DNA from: an uncultured Megasphaera sp. | GTDB taxonomy: Bacteria; Bacillota; Negativicutes; Veillonellales; Megasphaeraceae | NCBI GenBank assembly: GCA_900548635.1 | Contig: URLP01000103.1 | Span: forward strand, 1 to 6,229 | Direction: 5' to 3' | Length of the DNA: 6,229 nt | Part shown: positions 1 to 6,175 of the stretch, piece after piece | How positions within the stretch are numbered: position 1 is the stretch's first letter | How the letters are laid out: each line of letters starts with the position of its first letter | The notes under the pieces: generated by a model | What the model was told of the DNA's origin: nothing | The model's input: only the letters and a program-made list of their open reading frames with translations | Databases searched by the model: none | Position numbers and translations under genes: made by a program

Positions 1-153
1 CACGGCATCAGCCGTGCCCTTTTGGAAGTCGACGCTGATTTCCGTCAGGCTCTCAAAAAAGCTGGTTTCCTCACACGCGACCCGCGTGAAAAAGAACGCC
101 GTAAATACGGTCTCAAGAAAGCTCGTAAAGCTTCCCAGTTCTCGAAACGTTAA
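1..153 (+). CDS. rpsI: 30S ribosomal protein S9, C-terminal 50 residues (5' end outside window)
   Basis: Frame 1 is open from the first base to TAA at 151-153. It encodes the end of S9, a small-subunit protein whose C-terminal tail reaches into the P site and contacts the tRNA anticodon stem-loop. Seen here are the starting HGISRALLE segment, the GFLTRDPR block, the basic KERRKYGLKKARKA stretch and the terminal QFSKR, which are hallmarks of bacterial S9. The final arginine, which contacts P-site tRNA in the family, is present. Full S9 is about 130 residues, so roughly 80 are missing upstream. In most bacteria rplM (L13) lies directly upstream; that cannot be seen here. Codon use fits high expression: 5 of 6 Ala codons are GCT and 6 of 8 Arg codons are CGT, unlike the GCC/CGC-rich genes downstream. 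Identification is secure. Confidence 0.97.
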   Translation, partial: HGISRALLEVDADFRQALKKAGFLTRDPREKERRKYGLKKARKASQFSKR

Positions 154-192
154 TCTTTTTTCAAGAGATTTTCGAAAAACCTATGCAAACAG

Positions 193-241
193 AAGAGGTT
201 GCCGCATGAAGGATATTCCCTTTATGCGCAGCCTCTTTTTT
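193..241 (+). terminator. Rho-independent terminator of the rpsI transcript
   Basis: A long hairpin starts 39 bases after the rpsI stop. The arm at 193-207 (AAGAGGTTGCCGCAT) pairs with 224-237 (ATGCGCAGCCTCTT) through one G-U pair and one bulged C. The stem continues inward as GAAGG (208-212) against CCTTT (219-223), leaving a six-base loop. Six T residues (236-241) follow the G/C-rich base of the stem. Position and structure fit the end of the ribosomal protein operon. Confidence 0.9.
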
Positions 242-263
242 CAGTTCGAATTTGAAACTTCGG

Positions 264-290
264 CAAACGAACCACGCCAAACGAACCACG
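264..290. repeat. Two tandem copies of a 13-base sequence between the terminators
   Basis: CAAACGAACCACG occurs at 264-276 and again, identically, at 278-290, separated by a single C (period 14). The second copy abuts the left arm of the next terminator. No function is evident. It could be a local slippage duplication or part of a repeated terminator cassette. Confidence 0.75.
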
Positions 291-325
291 AAAAGGGCTG
301 TCGCATGAAGCGGCAGTCCTTTTTT
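291..325 (+). terminator. Second Rho-independent terminator in tandem downstream of rpsI
   Basis: An uninterrupted 14-bp stem forms between 291-304 (AAAAGGGCTGTCGC) and 310-323 (GCGGCAGTCCTTTT), with two G-U pairs and the five-base loop ATGAA. It ends in six T residues at 320-325. It lies 50 bases after the first terminator and would act as a backup, insulating the downstream genes from ribosomal-operon readthrough. The left arm and loop resemble those of the first terminator. Confidence 0.88.
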
Positions 326-350
326 ACTACTAGCCCCGACGCCGTAAAGA

Positions 351-359
351 TGATAAAAT
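351..359 (+). promoter_or_regulatory. Candidate extended -10 promoter element for the dehydrogenase operon
   Basis: TGATAAAAT reads as a TGn extension plus a TAAAAT -10 hexamer, 43 bases before the start codon at 403 and just after the tandem terminators. A new promoter is needed here because both terminators should stop upstream transcription. No convincing -35 hexamer is visible about 17 bases upstream (331-336 is TAGCCC), which is tolerable for an extended -10 promoter but keeps confidence modest. Confidence 0.4.
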
Positions 360-388
360 GGATAGGAATCTAAGCGCTTGTAATGGTG

Positions 389-397
389 AAGGGGGAA
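389..397 (+). promoter_or_regulatory. Ribosome binding site that fixes the dehydrogenase start
   Basis: The purine run AAGGGGGAA ends five bases before ATG at 403. An in-frame ATG at 358 lacks a comparable site, overlaps the candidate -10 element, and would add 15 residues not typical of the family. The 403 start is therefore preferred. Confidence 0.75.
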
Positions 398-402
398 TCT
401 GT

Positions 403-1488
403 ATGTTTACGTATTTTATGCCGACGAAGGTCTTTTTTGGCAAAGGCTGTATCGCTCAGTCCGGCGATGTATTGGCGAATCTTGGCCGCAAGGCGCTGCT
501 CGTGACGGGGCGTCATTCGGCGAAGGCTAATGGCTCGCAGGCGGCTGTCGTGGAAAAGCTGGATGAATTGGGGATTGCCTGGTTCCTTTTTGATGAAGTG
601 GAAAATAATCCGTCCATCGCGACGATCCGCAAGGCAGCGGCTTTTGCCCTGGAAAAGGATGTGGACTTCGTTATCGGTATCGGCGGCGGTTCGCCTATGG
701 ATGCGGCCAAGGCCATTGCCCTGGTCTGCACGAATGACCTCGATGATGCTCAGCTTTTCACTGGTCCGTACTGTAAGCCCCTGCCCATCGTAGCCGTGCC
801 GACAACGTCCGGTACGGGCAGCGAAGTGACGAAAGTCAGTGTCCTCACGAATCCCCATGCCGGGACGAAGCAGTCCATCAACACGCCGCTCATTTTCCCG
901 GTTTATGCTTTTGCGGACCCGGCCTTTACGGAAAGCGTGCCGGAACGGGTCACTGTCGATACGGCTATCGACGCGTTGTCCCATGCCATTGAAGGCTATA
1001 TGGCCAATACGTCGACGCCCATGAGCGATGTCTGGGCGGAAGAAGCGATGCGCTTCCTCGGTGTCCACCTGACGGATCTCAAAGGGGATGTCCCCTATGT
1101 GGTCCGCGAAGACCTGCTCTACGGTTCGACTTTGGCAGGGATTACGATTGCCCAGACCGGGACGACCATGGTCCACAGCATGGGCTATATGCTGACATAT
1201 TATAAAGGACTCAGCCACGGCCGGGCCAATGGCCTGCTCCTGCCGGCATACATGAAGCTCATGGAAGAAACGATGCCGGACAAGACGGAAAAGGTCTGGG
1301 CCCTTTTGGGCGTCGCCGGCCTCGACGATTTCACGGCCCTGATGCAGGATTTGATGGGTGATAAAGTCGATTTGAGCGATGAAGAAATCAAAAAATTTGT
1401 GACCATGACCATGCCGACGAACGGCGTCAAGAAGACACCGTATCCGGTTACGGCGGATTTGATGGCCAAGATTTATAAGGAATTATAA
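403..1488 (+). CDS. Iron-containing (group III) alcohol dehydrogenase
   Basis: This 361-residue protein belongs to the Fe-dependent alcohol dehydrogenase family (FucO, DhaT and butanol dehydrogenase types), cytosolic NAD(P)H enzymes that interconvert alcohols and aldehydes. The N-terminal Rossmann-like half carries the phosphate-binding GGGSPMD (94-100) and the PTTSGTGSEVT block (133-143). The C-terminal helical half carries the metal site. By alignment to FucO (D196, H200, H263, H277) the ligands are D190 and H194 in DALSHAIE, H258 in MVHSMGY and H272 in SHGRANG, with the 4- and 14-residue spacings preserved. FucO His267, near the nicotinamide, corresponds to Y262 here. Length is slightly under the usual 380-390. 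The substrate cannot be read from the sequence; reduction of a fermentation aldehyde is plausible. It is the first gene of the proposed operon, 12 bases before the U32 gene. Family assignment is firm, substrate unknown. Confidence 0.93.
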   Translation: MFTYFMPTKVFFGKGCIAQSGDVLANLGRKALLVTGRHSAKANGSQAAVVEKLDELGIAWFLFDEVENNPSIATIRKAAAFALEKDVDFVIGIGGGSPMDAAKAIALVCTNDLDDAQLFTGPYCKPLPIVAVPTTSGTGSEVTKVSVLTNPHAGTKQSINTPLIFPVYAFADPAFTESVPERVTVDTAIDALSHAIEGYMANTSTPMSDVWAEEAMRFLGVHLTDLKGDVPYVVREDLLYGSTLAGITIAQTGTTMVHSMGYMLTYYKGLSHGRANGLLLPAYMKLMEETMPDKTEKVWALLGVAGLDDFTALMQDLMGDKVDLSDEEIKKFVTMTMPTNGVKKTPYPVTADLMAKIYKEL

Positions 1489-1495
1489 GGGAGGA
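1487..1495 (+). promoter_or_regulatory. Strong ribosome binding site of the U32 gene, overlapping the preceding stop codon
   Basis: AAGGGAGGA begins inside the TAA stop (1486-1488) of the dehydrogenase gene and lies five bases before ATG at 1501. It is a near-ideal anti-Shine-Dalgarno match. The overlap supports translational coupling of the two genes. Confidence 0.85.
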
Positions 1496-1500
1496 TTTTC

Positions 1501-3690
1501 ATGGCAGAATTATTAGCCCCGGCAGGCTCTTTAGAAAATGTACTCACCGCCATTGATGCCGGTGCCGATGCCGTTTATTTCGGAGGAAAGGCGTTCAATG
1601 CCCGGAAATTTGCACATAATCTCAGTGATGAAGAAATAGGGAAGGCCGTGCGGACGGCGCATCTCTTCGGCGTCAAGGTCTATGTGACGGTCAATATTTT
1701 GATGGCCGACGCGGAACTGAAGGATTTGACGGCCTATTTGCAGACCCTCGATGCTTTTGGCGTCGACGGCATCATCGTCCAGGACCTGGCCGTTGCCGCC
1801 CTGGCCCGTAAGGTCGCGCCCAATCTGCCCCTGCACGGCAGCACGCAGATGACCGTTGCCGATTTGGATGGCGTCCGCTTTCTGGAAGAAAATGGCTTTA
1901 CGCAGGCCGTCCTTTCGCGGGAACTGTCGGCGGATGAAATCAAAGCGATTTGTGCCCAGTCGTCCATTCCTATCGAAGTCTTCATCCACGGCGCATCGTG
2001 CATGGCCTATTCCGGCCAGTGCCTGATGAGCAGCTTCCTCGGCGGCCGCAGCGGCAACCGCGGTGCCTGTGCCCAGCCCTGCCGCCAGCCGTATACGCTG
2101 CTCTGTGACGGCAAACCTGTCATGAAACACGAGGCCTATGTCCTCAGCCTGAAAGATCTGCGCGCCCTTGACTATATCGACGATCTCCTCGACGCAGGCG
2201 TCACATCCTTTAAAATCGAAGGGCGCATGAAGGGCGACACGTACGTGCGTACCGTCGTCCAGGCCTACCGCAAAGTCATTGATGCTCATTACCAGAGTCC
2301 CCAGGGCCGCAAAAAGGCCCATGCCGAAGCAGCAGCGCTCCTGGAAGAAGCCTTCAACCGCACGTACCAGGATGATTTCCTCGCCGGCCGTGTCAGCCGC
2401 AGCACCTTGACAGAACACAACCCGTCAGGACGCCAGAAGGCAGACGATATCGCCGGCGGCCTGAGCCGCAAGCTGACCGTTTACGGCCATGTCGATACGG
2501 CAGAAGATGGGAAGCTGCGCCTGACGGCTTGGGATGAAAACGGCCATACGGCAGCCGTCACGGCGGATTTTGTGCCCGAAGCGGCCCGTCAGCGGCCGGC
2601 GACGGCGGAATACATCAAAGGCCAGCTCGGCCGTCTGGGTGATACGCCCTTTACCCTGGCTGACGTGACGGTCTGGGATGAAACGAAAATGATTCCGGCC
2701 AGTGTCCTCAACGGCCTGCGCCGTCAAGCTGTGGAAGCGCTGACGGAAACTATCCTGGCGGAATACCCGCGTCCGGCAGCGGGCCAGGCACCAGAGGCTG
2801 CCGTCTGCAAGGTCGAACAGAAACCCGAAAAGATGCAGATCGTCGTGCGCTGCGACAGTGTCGACGGCGTGGCGGCTGCCGCCGATAACGGCGCCGATGT
2901 CATTATCTTTGGCGGTGAATCGTACCACCATCATCCTTTTGGTACGCATAGCTGGCAGGCTGCCGTGCGGGCTTCGCACGAACAAGGAGCACAGCTTTGG
3001 GCCGGGACGCCGCGCATTGTCCGGGAAAATCAGCGCCATGCCGTCCAGAGCGAACTGGAACGGGCAGTGGCTGCCGGCATCGACGGCGTTTATGCCGGTG
3101 CTATGGCCATCTTTGCCATGCTGCGCGATTTGAACAGCGATTTGCCCGTGCGGGCCGACTGGTCCCTCAATATTTTCAACAGCAAAGCGGCTGCCGCCTA
3201 TGCGGCCCTCGGCTGTACGGGCATCACGGCCTCAGTGGAAGCGATGCTGCGCCAGATGCGGGAGATGGCCCGTTCGTGCAGCTGTCCCATTGAAGCCGTC
3301 GTCCAGGGGCGCGTCGAAATGATGGTCACCGAATCGTGCGTCATTTCTTCCTTTGCCGGCAAGGGCCGCAAGAACGGCTGTCCCGGTGTCTGCAATCATG
3401 GGGCCTATGAACTGCGTGACCGGCGGGACGAAACGTTCCCCGTCGTGACGGACCAGTACTGCCGCAACCACATCCTCAACAGCCGCGACCTCGATTTGGC
3501 GCCGTATTATAAGGAACTCGTGCGTGCAGGTCTTGCGGCCATCCGCATCGAAGGCCGGGGCCGCAGCCCACAGTGGCTGAAAGAGCAGGTCCGCCGCTAC
3601 CGCCGCCTTTGTGACGGCACGGAAACGATGCTCTTAGGGAAGGAAGACCAGACCGTCACGCGGGGCCATTTCTTCCACGGAATTTTATAA
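1501..3690 (+). CDS. U32-family protein with DUF3656 and a second U32-like half; RlhA-like, probable RNA hydroxylase
   Basis: This 729-residue protein is annotated in many genomes as 'U32 peptidase/collagenase', but characterised relatives (E. coli RlhA and TrhP) hydroxylate 23S rRNA C2501 and tRNA U34, and UbiU/UbiV hydroxylate ubiquinone precursors, using an Fe-S cluster. The N-terminal U32 domain (about 1-300) starts with LAPAGSLENV and GADAVYFGG (21-29), carries the family signature around FIHGASCMAYSGQC (161-174), then C190, C194 and FKIEGRMK (237-244). Residues about 320-425 match DUF3656, found in RlhA. Residues about 445-705 repeat the U32 layout: GADVIIFGG (464-472), the PIEAVVQG segment (596-603), C613, C627, C631, C654 and IRIEGRGR (681-688). 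RlhA is about 650 residues, so this is longer. The start at 1501 has an excellent ribosome binding site. Three TTA codons lie in the first 11 codons, then none until codon 712. RlhA-type activity is inferred from architecture; the exact RNA target is uncertain. Confidence 0.88.
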   Translation: MAELLAPAGSLENVLTAIDAGADAVYFGGKAFNARKFAHNLSDEEIGKAVRTAHLFGVKVYVTVNILMADAELKDLTAYLQTLDAFGVDGIIVQDLAVAALARKVAPNLPLHGSTQMTVADLDGVRFLEENGFTQAVLSRELSADEIKAICAQSSIPIEVFIHGASCMAYSGQCLMSSFLGGRSGNRGACAQPCRQPYTLLCDGKPVMKHEAYVLSLKDLRALDYIDDLLDAGVTSFKIEGRMKGDTYVRTVVQAYRKVIDAHYQSPQGRKKAHAEAAALLEEAFNRTYQDDFLAGRVSRSTLTEHNPSGRQKADDIAGGLSRKLTVYGHVDTAEDGKLRLTAWDENGHTAAVTADFVPEAARQRPATAEYIKGQLGRLGDTPFTLADVTVWDETKMIPASVLNGLRRQAVEALTETILAEYPRPAAGQAPEAAVCKVEQKPEKMQIVVRCDSVDGVAAAADNGADVIIFGGESYHHHPFGTHSWQAAVRASHEQGAQLWAGTPRIVRENQRHAVQSELERAVAAGIDGVYAGAMAIFAMLRDLNSDLPVRADWSLNIFNSKAAAAYAALGCTGITASVEAMLRQMREMARSCSCPIEAVVQGRVEMMVTESCVISSFAGKGRKNGCPGVCNHGAYELRDRRDETFPVVTDQYCRNHILNSRDLDLAPYYKELVRAGLAAIRIEGRGRSPQWLKEQVRRYRRLCDGTETMLLGKEDQTVTRGHFFHGIL

Positions 3691-3692
3691 AT

Positions 3693-3697
3693 AGGAG
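3693..3697 (+). promoter_or_regulatory. Ribosome binding site of mutS2
   Basis: AGGAG lies 12 bases before ATG at 3710, slightly longer spacing than for the two upstream genes. The short 19-base gap after the U32 stop contains only this site, and no other ATG in frame nearby has a better one. Confidence 0.7.
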
Positions 3698-3709
3698 TAA
3701 GTATACTGT

Positions 3710-6073
3710 ATGAATAAAAGAAGTCTGAGAATTTTGGGATTCTACCAGGTCCAGAACATGCTCGTCCGCCTGGCACCGTCCCGTTTGTCCAAGGAAATCG
3801 CCCGCCGCCTGCGACCGGTCAGCGACGCCGACGTCATTGCCAAAAATTTGACCGATACGGAAGAAGCCGTCCGCTGCCTGCAGACGGAGACGAGCACGCC
3901 TTTCGGCGGCATCGTCGATATCCGGCCGTCTCTGGAAAAGGCGAAGCGCGAAGTGACCCTTGATTCTCATGAATGCATCGATATTTGGAATAACCTGCAG
4001 CACTACGGGGAAATCCGTTCCTTCTTCGCCGAACGGGGCGCTGACTATCCCCAGCTGGCCGAAGAAGCGGAAGTGATCGGCGATTTTTCCCAGCTTGCCC
4101 ATTCGTTTGCCCAGGTCTTTGACAATAACCGTCAGATCCGGGATAATGCCTCGCCGGAACTGATGCGCCTGCGCAGCCGCATCGTCGAATTGGAACGGCA
4201 GACGAAGCGCTACGTCAACAATGTCCTGCAGAACAAGGAATATCAGAAGTATTTCCAGGACGCCCTGGTCACGGTGCGCAACAACCGCTACGTCATCCCT
4301 ATCAAGCAGGAATACCGCCATGCCTTCCCGGGCATCGTCCACGATACGTCGGCGAGCGGCTCGACGCTCTATGTCGAACCACTGGCCATCGTCAATGCCA
4401 ACAACGACCTGCAGGCGGCACGCATCGGCGAAACGAAGGAAATCGAACGCATCTTCCGCCGCCTGACGGCCAAGGTCCAGCAGCAGTACAGCGACCTCTA
4501 CGAGAGCACGAAATGCGTGGGTCAGCTGGAATTCGCCTTTGCCAAGGGCCAGCTCGCCCTGAAGATGAAGGCCTGCCGTCCGGCCGTCCCGAAGACGCGC
4601 ATCATCAAGCTCATCCAGGCCCGTCATCCCCTGATCGACCCGAAACACGTCGTGCCCAATACGATCATCATCGGCGGCGATTACCGCATTCTCCTGATTA
4701 CGGGTTCCAACACGGGCGGCAAGACCGTTTCCATGAAGACCCTGGGCCTCCTCGTCCTCATGCACCAGGCGGGCCTCTTCATCCCCGTCAGCGAATCGTC
4801 GGAACTGCCCGTCTTCCGCGATGTCTTCTCGGATATCGGCGATGAACAGGATATTTCCCAGAACCTGAGTACCTTCTCGAGCCACATGAAGCAGCTCATT
4901 TACATTCTCAAGCACTGCGGGCCTGACGACCTCATCCTGGCGGACGAACTCGGTTCCGGTACGGACCCTGCCGAAGGCAGCGCCATCGCTATTGCCATCC
5001 TCGACGCTTTCTACAAGAAGGGCGCCTATGTCATGGTCACGACGCACTACAATGACTTGAAGAATTATGCCTACAATACGCCGGGCATCGAGAACGGCCA
5101 CGTCGAATTCGATACGGAAACGCTGCAGCCGACGTATAAGCTGCGCATCGGCGCCGCCGGCAGCTCCCATGCCTTCAGCATCAGCGAACGCCTGGGCATG
5201 CCCAAGGACATCCTGGAAAAGGCGAAGGACCTGCGCAGCAAGGCCCAGGATATGGACATGGAAAAAGTCCTGACTCAGCTCAACGAACAGGCCAAGAAGA
5301 TGGACGAAGAACAGGCAGAACTGGAATACCGCCTGAAAGAAGCGCGGAAGTTGGAAGACGACCTGCGCCGGGAACGGGATAAGGTCTCGTCGAAGCGTCA
5401 GGACATCATCGCCGCCAGCCGCCGCGATGCCGTCGATTTGAAGCGCAACCTGCGCGTGGAAGCGGAAAAGATCATCCGTGAACTGAAGGCCCAGTCGAAA
5501 GAGGGGACGGACCGGGAAAAGGCCAAGGCCATCGACAAGGCCCGCCGGGCGATCCAGCAGATTTCCCTGCCTGAAGCGGCCAAGCCCCAGCGCGATCCCA
5601 TCGATTTGTCCAAGCTGAAAGTGGGCCAGCAGGTCTTCGTCAATAATCTGGACAGCGTCGGCACGGTCGAAGACATCGGCGCGAAACAGCTGACGGTTTC
5701 CGTGCGGGGCATGACGGTCCGCGTCAAGTCCAAAGACGTGAGCGCGCCCTATCTCGATGAACTGAAGAAGGAAAAGCAGGCCGAAAAGAAAGCGGCCGCC
5801 GCCTCGTCCTTCCGGCCTATCCGTACGTCCAGCGTAGCAACAGAGCTGAACGTCATCGGCAAGACCTTCAGCGAAGCACAGCCGGAAATCGAACGCTTCC
5901 TCGACCAGGCCCTGGCCGCCGGCTTCAGCCCGGTCAAGATCATCCACGGCAAAGGCAGCGGTGCCCTGCGCCGTCAGGTCCACGCTTTCCTCGATGACCA
6001 GCCATTCGTCAAGAAATACCAGCTCGACGACGTAGACGGCGGCGGTGCCGGTGTCACCCTGGTCTATTTCTAA
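3710..6073 (+). CDS. mutS2: MutS2 family ATPase with C-terminal Smr domain
   Basis: The 787-residue protein matches MutS2 in length (B. subtilis 785) and domain order; the mismatch-binding domain of MutS is absent. Residues 1-315 form the lever/core region with HDTSASGSTLYVEP (211-224). The ABC-type ATPase follows: Walker A GSNTGGKT (332-339), STFSSHM (387-393), Walker B LILADELGSG (408-417, D412 and E413) and the His switch TTHYNDL (444-450). A highly charged coiled coil spans about 510-615, a KOW/SH3-like segment about 633-677 (KLKVGQQVFV), and the Smr domain about 709-787 with HGKGSGALRR (746-755). MutS2 suppresses recombination in Helicobacter and Thermus, and in B. subtilis detects collided ribosomes and splits them. 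The ATPase motifs look intact. The usual LDLRG of Smr reads LNVIG (713-717). It is the last gene before the 6094-6145 terminator. Confidence 0.97.
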   Translation: MNKRSLRILGFYQVQNMLVRLAPSRLSKEIARRLRPVSDADVIAKNLTDTEEAVRCLQTETSTPFGGIVDIRPSLEKAKREVTLDSHECIDIWNNLQHYGEIRSFFAERGADYPQLAEEAEVIGDFSQLAHSFAQVFDNNRQIRDNASPELMRLRSRIVELERQTKRYVNNVLQNKEYQKYFQDALVTVRNNRYVIPIKQEYRHAFPGIVHDTSASGSTLYVEPLAIVNANNDLQAARIGETKEIERIFRRLTAKVQQQYSDLYESTKCVGQLEFAFAKGQLALKMKACRPAVPKTRIIKLIQARHPLIDPKHVVPNTIIIGGDYRILLITGSNTGGKTVSMKTLGLLVLMHQAGLFIPVSESSELPVFRDVFSDIGDEQDISQNLSTFSSHMKQLIYILKHCGPDDLILADELGSGTDPAEGSAIAIAILDAFYKKGAYVMVTTHYNDLKNYAYNTPGIENGHVEFDTETLQPTYKLRIGAAGSSHAFSISERLGMPKDILEKAKDLRSKAQDMDMEKVLTQLNEQAKKMDEEQAELEYRLKEARKLEDDLRRERDKVSSKRQDIIAASRRDAVDLKRNLRVEAEKIIRELKAQSKEGTDREKAKAIDKARRAIQQISLPEAAKPQRDPIDLSKLKVGQQVFVNNLDSVGTVEDIGAKQLTVSVRGMTVRVKSKDVSAPYLDELKKEKQAEKKAAAASSFRPIRTSSVATELNVIGKTFSEAQPEIERFLDQALAAGFSPVKIIHGKGSGALRRQVHAFLDDQPFVKKYQLDDVDGGGAGVTLVYF

Positions 6074-6093
6074 GGGGTGTATTGCCTATGTGT

Positions 6094-6145
6094 AAAAAGA
6101 GGCTGTCGCATTAAGCAAAAATGCTTATGCGATAGCCTCTTTTTT
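6094..6145 (+). terminator. Rho-independent terminator after mutS2
   Basis: The arm at 6094-6117 (AAAAAGAGGCTGTCGCAT, then TAAGCA) pairs with 6122-6145 across the loop AAAA. The pairing includes one G-U pair and one bulged T, giving a stem of more than 20 bp. Six T residues (6140-6145) complete a textbook intrinsic terminator 20 bases after the mutS2 stop. The flanking A run opposite the T run could make it work in both directions. Its core resembles the two terminators after rpsI. Confidence 0.92.
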
Positions 6146-6154
6146 GCACTGTAG

Positions 6155-6175
6155 GGGTCGCCATATGGGCGACCC
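6155..6175. repeat. Perfect 8-bp inverted repeat, possible edge of a dispersed intergenic element
   Basis: GGGTCGCC (6155-6162) and GGCGACCC (6168-6175) flank the five-base loop ATATG. There is no T tract, so it is not a terminator. The motif, preceded by CTGTAG, resembles GC-rich palindromic repeats scattered between genes in many gut Firmicutes; that comparison is from memory. The remaining bases to 6229 hold no gene that I can see, only a weak GCTT/AAGC stem (6190-6206) and TACAG at 6223-6227, an inverted match to CTGTA at 6149-6153. Confidence 0.6.

Noticed and set aside
156..178. TTTTTTC ... GAAAAA inverted repeat immediately after the rpsI stop
   Set aside because: The pairing is almost only A-T and the two real terminators downstream explain termination better.
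14..373. A 119-codon plus-strand frame running from rpsI into the intergenic gap
   Set aside because: It overlaps the rpsI end in a different frame and runs through both terminators; the sequence is not protein-like.
370..1218. A 282-codon minus-strand open frame over the dehydrogenase gene
   Set aside because: It is also in codon register with the real gene and explained by the same codon bias; the product is Arg/His-rich and featureless.
1531..3039. Two minus-strand open frames (1531-2418 and 2425-3039) over the U32 gene
   Set aside because: Same-register shadows of a conserved gene, with no family signature.
1501..3690. Protease/collagenase annotation for the U32 protein
   Set aside because: The U32 'peptidase' label is historical; the four-cysteine pattern and DUF3656 point to the RNA hydroxylase group, and no protease catalytic motif is visible.
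3702..3707. TATACT resembling a -10 element just before mutS2
   Set aside because: It ends two bases before the start codon, which would give a transcript lacking the ribosome binding site, and no -35 element is present at 3679-3684.
3656..5983. A 775-codon open frame on the minus strand covering almost all of mutS2
   Set aside because: Its codons are exactly in register with mutS2 codons, so it is open simply because mutS2 avoids TTA, CTA and TCA there. The translation shows no recognisable domain, and the sense strand is an unmistakable family member.
6088..6114. Mini-ORF MCKKRLSH with AAGGGG upstream, just after mutS2
   Set aside because: It lies inside the left arm of the terminator; eight codons are expected by chance.
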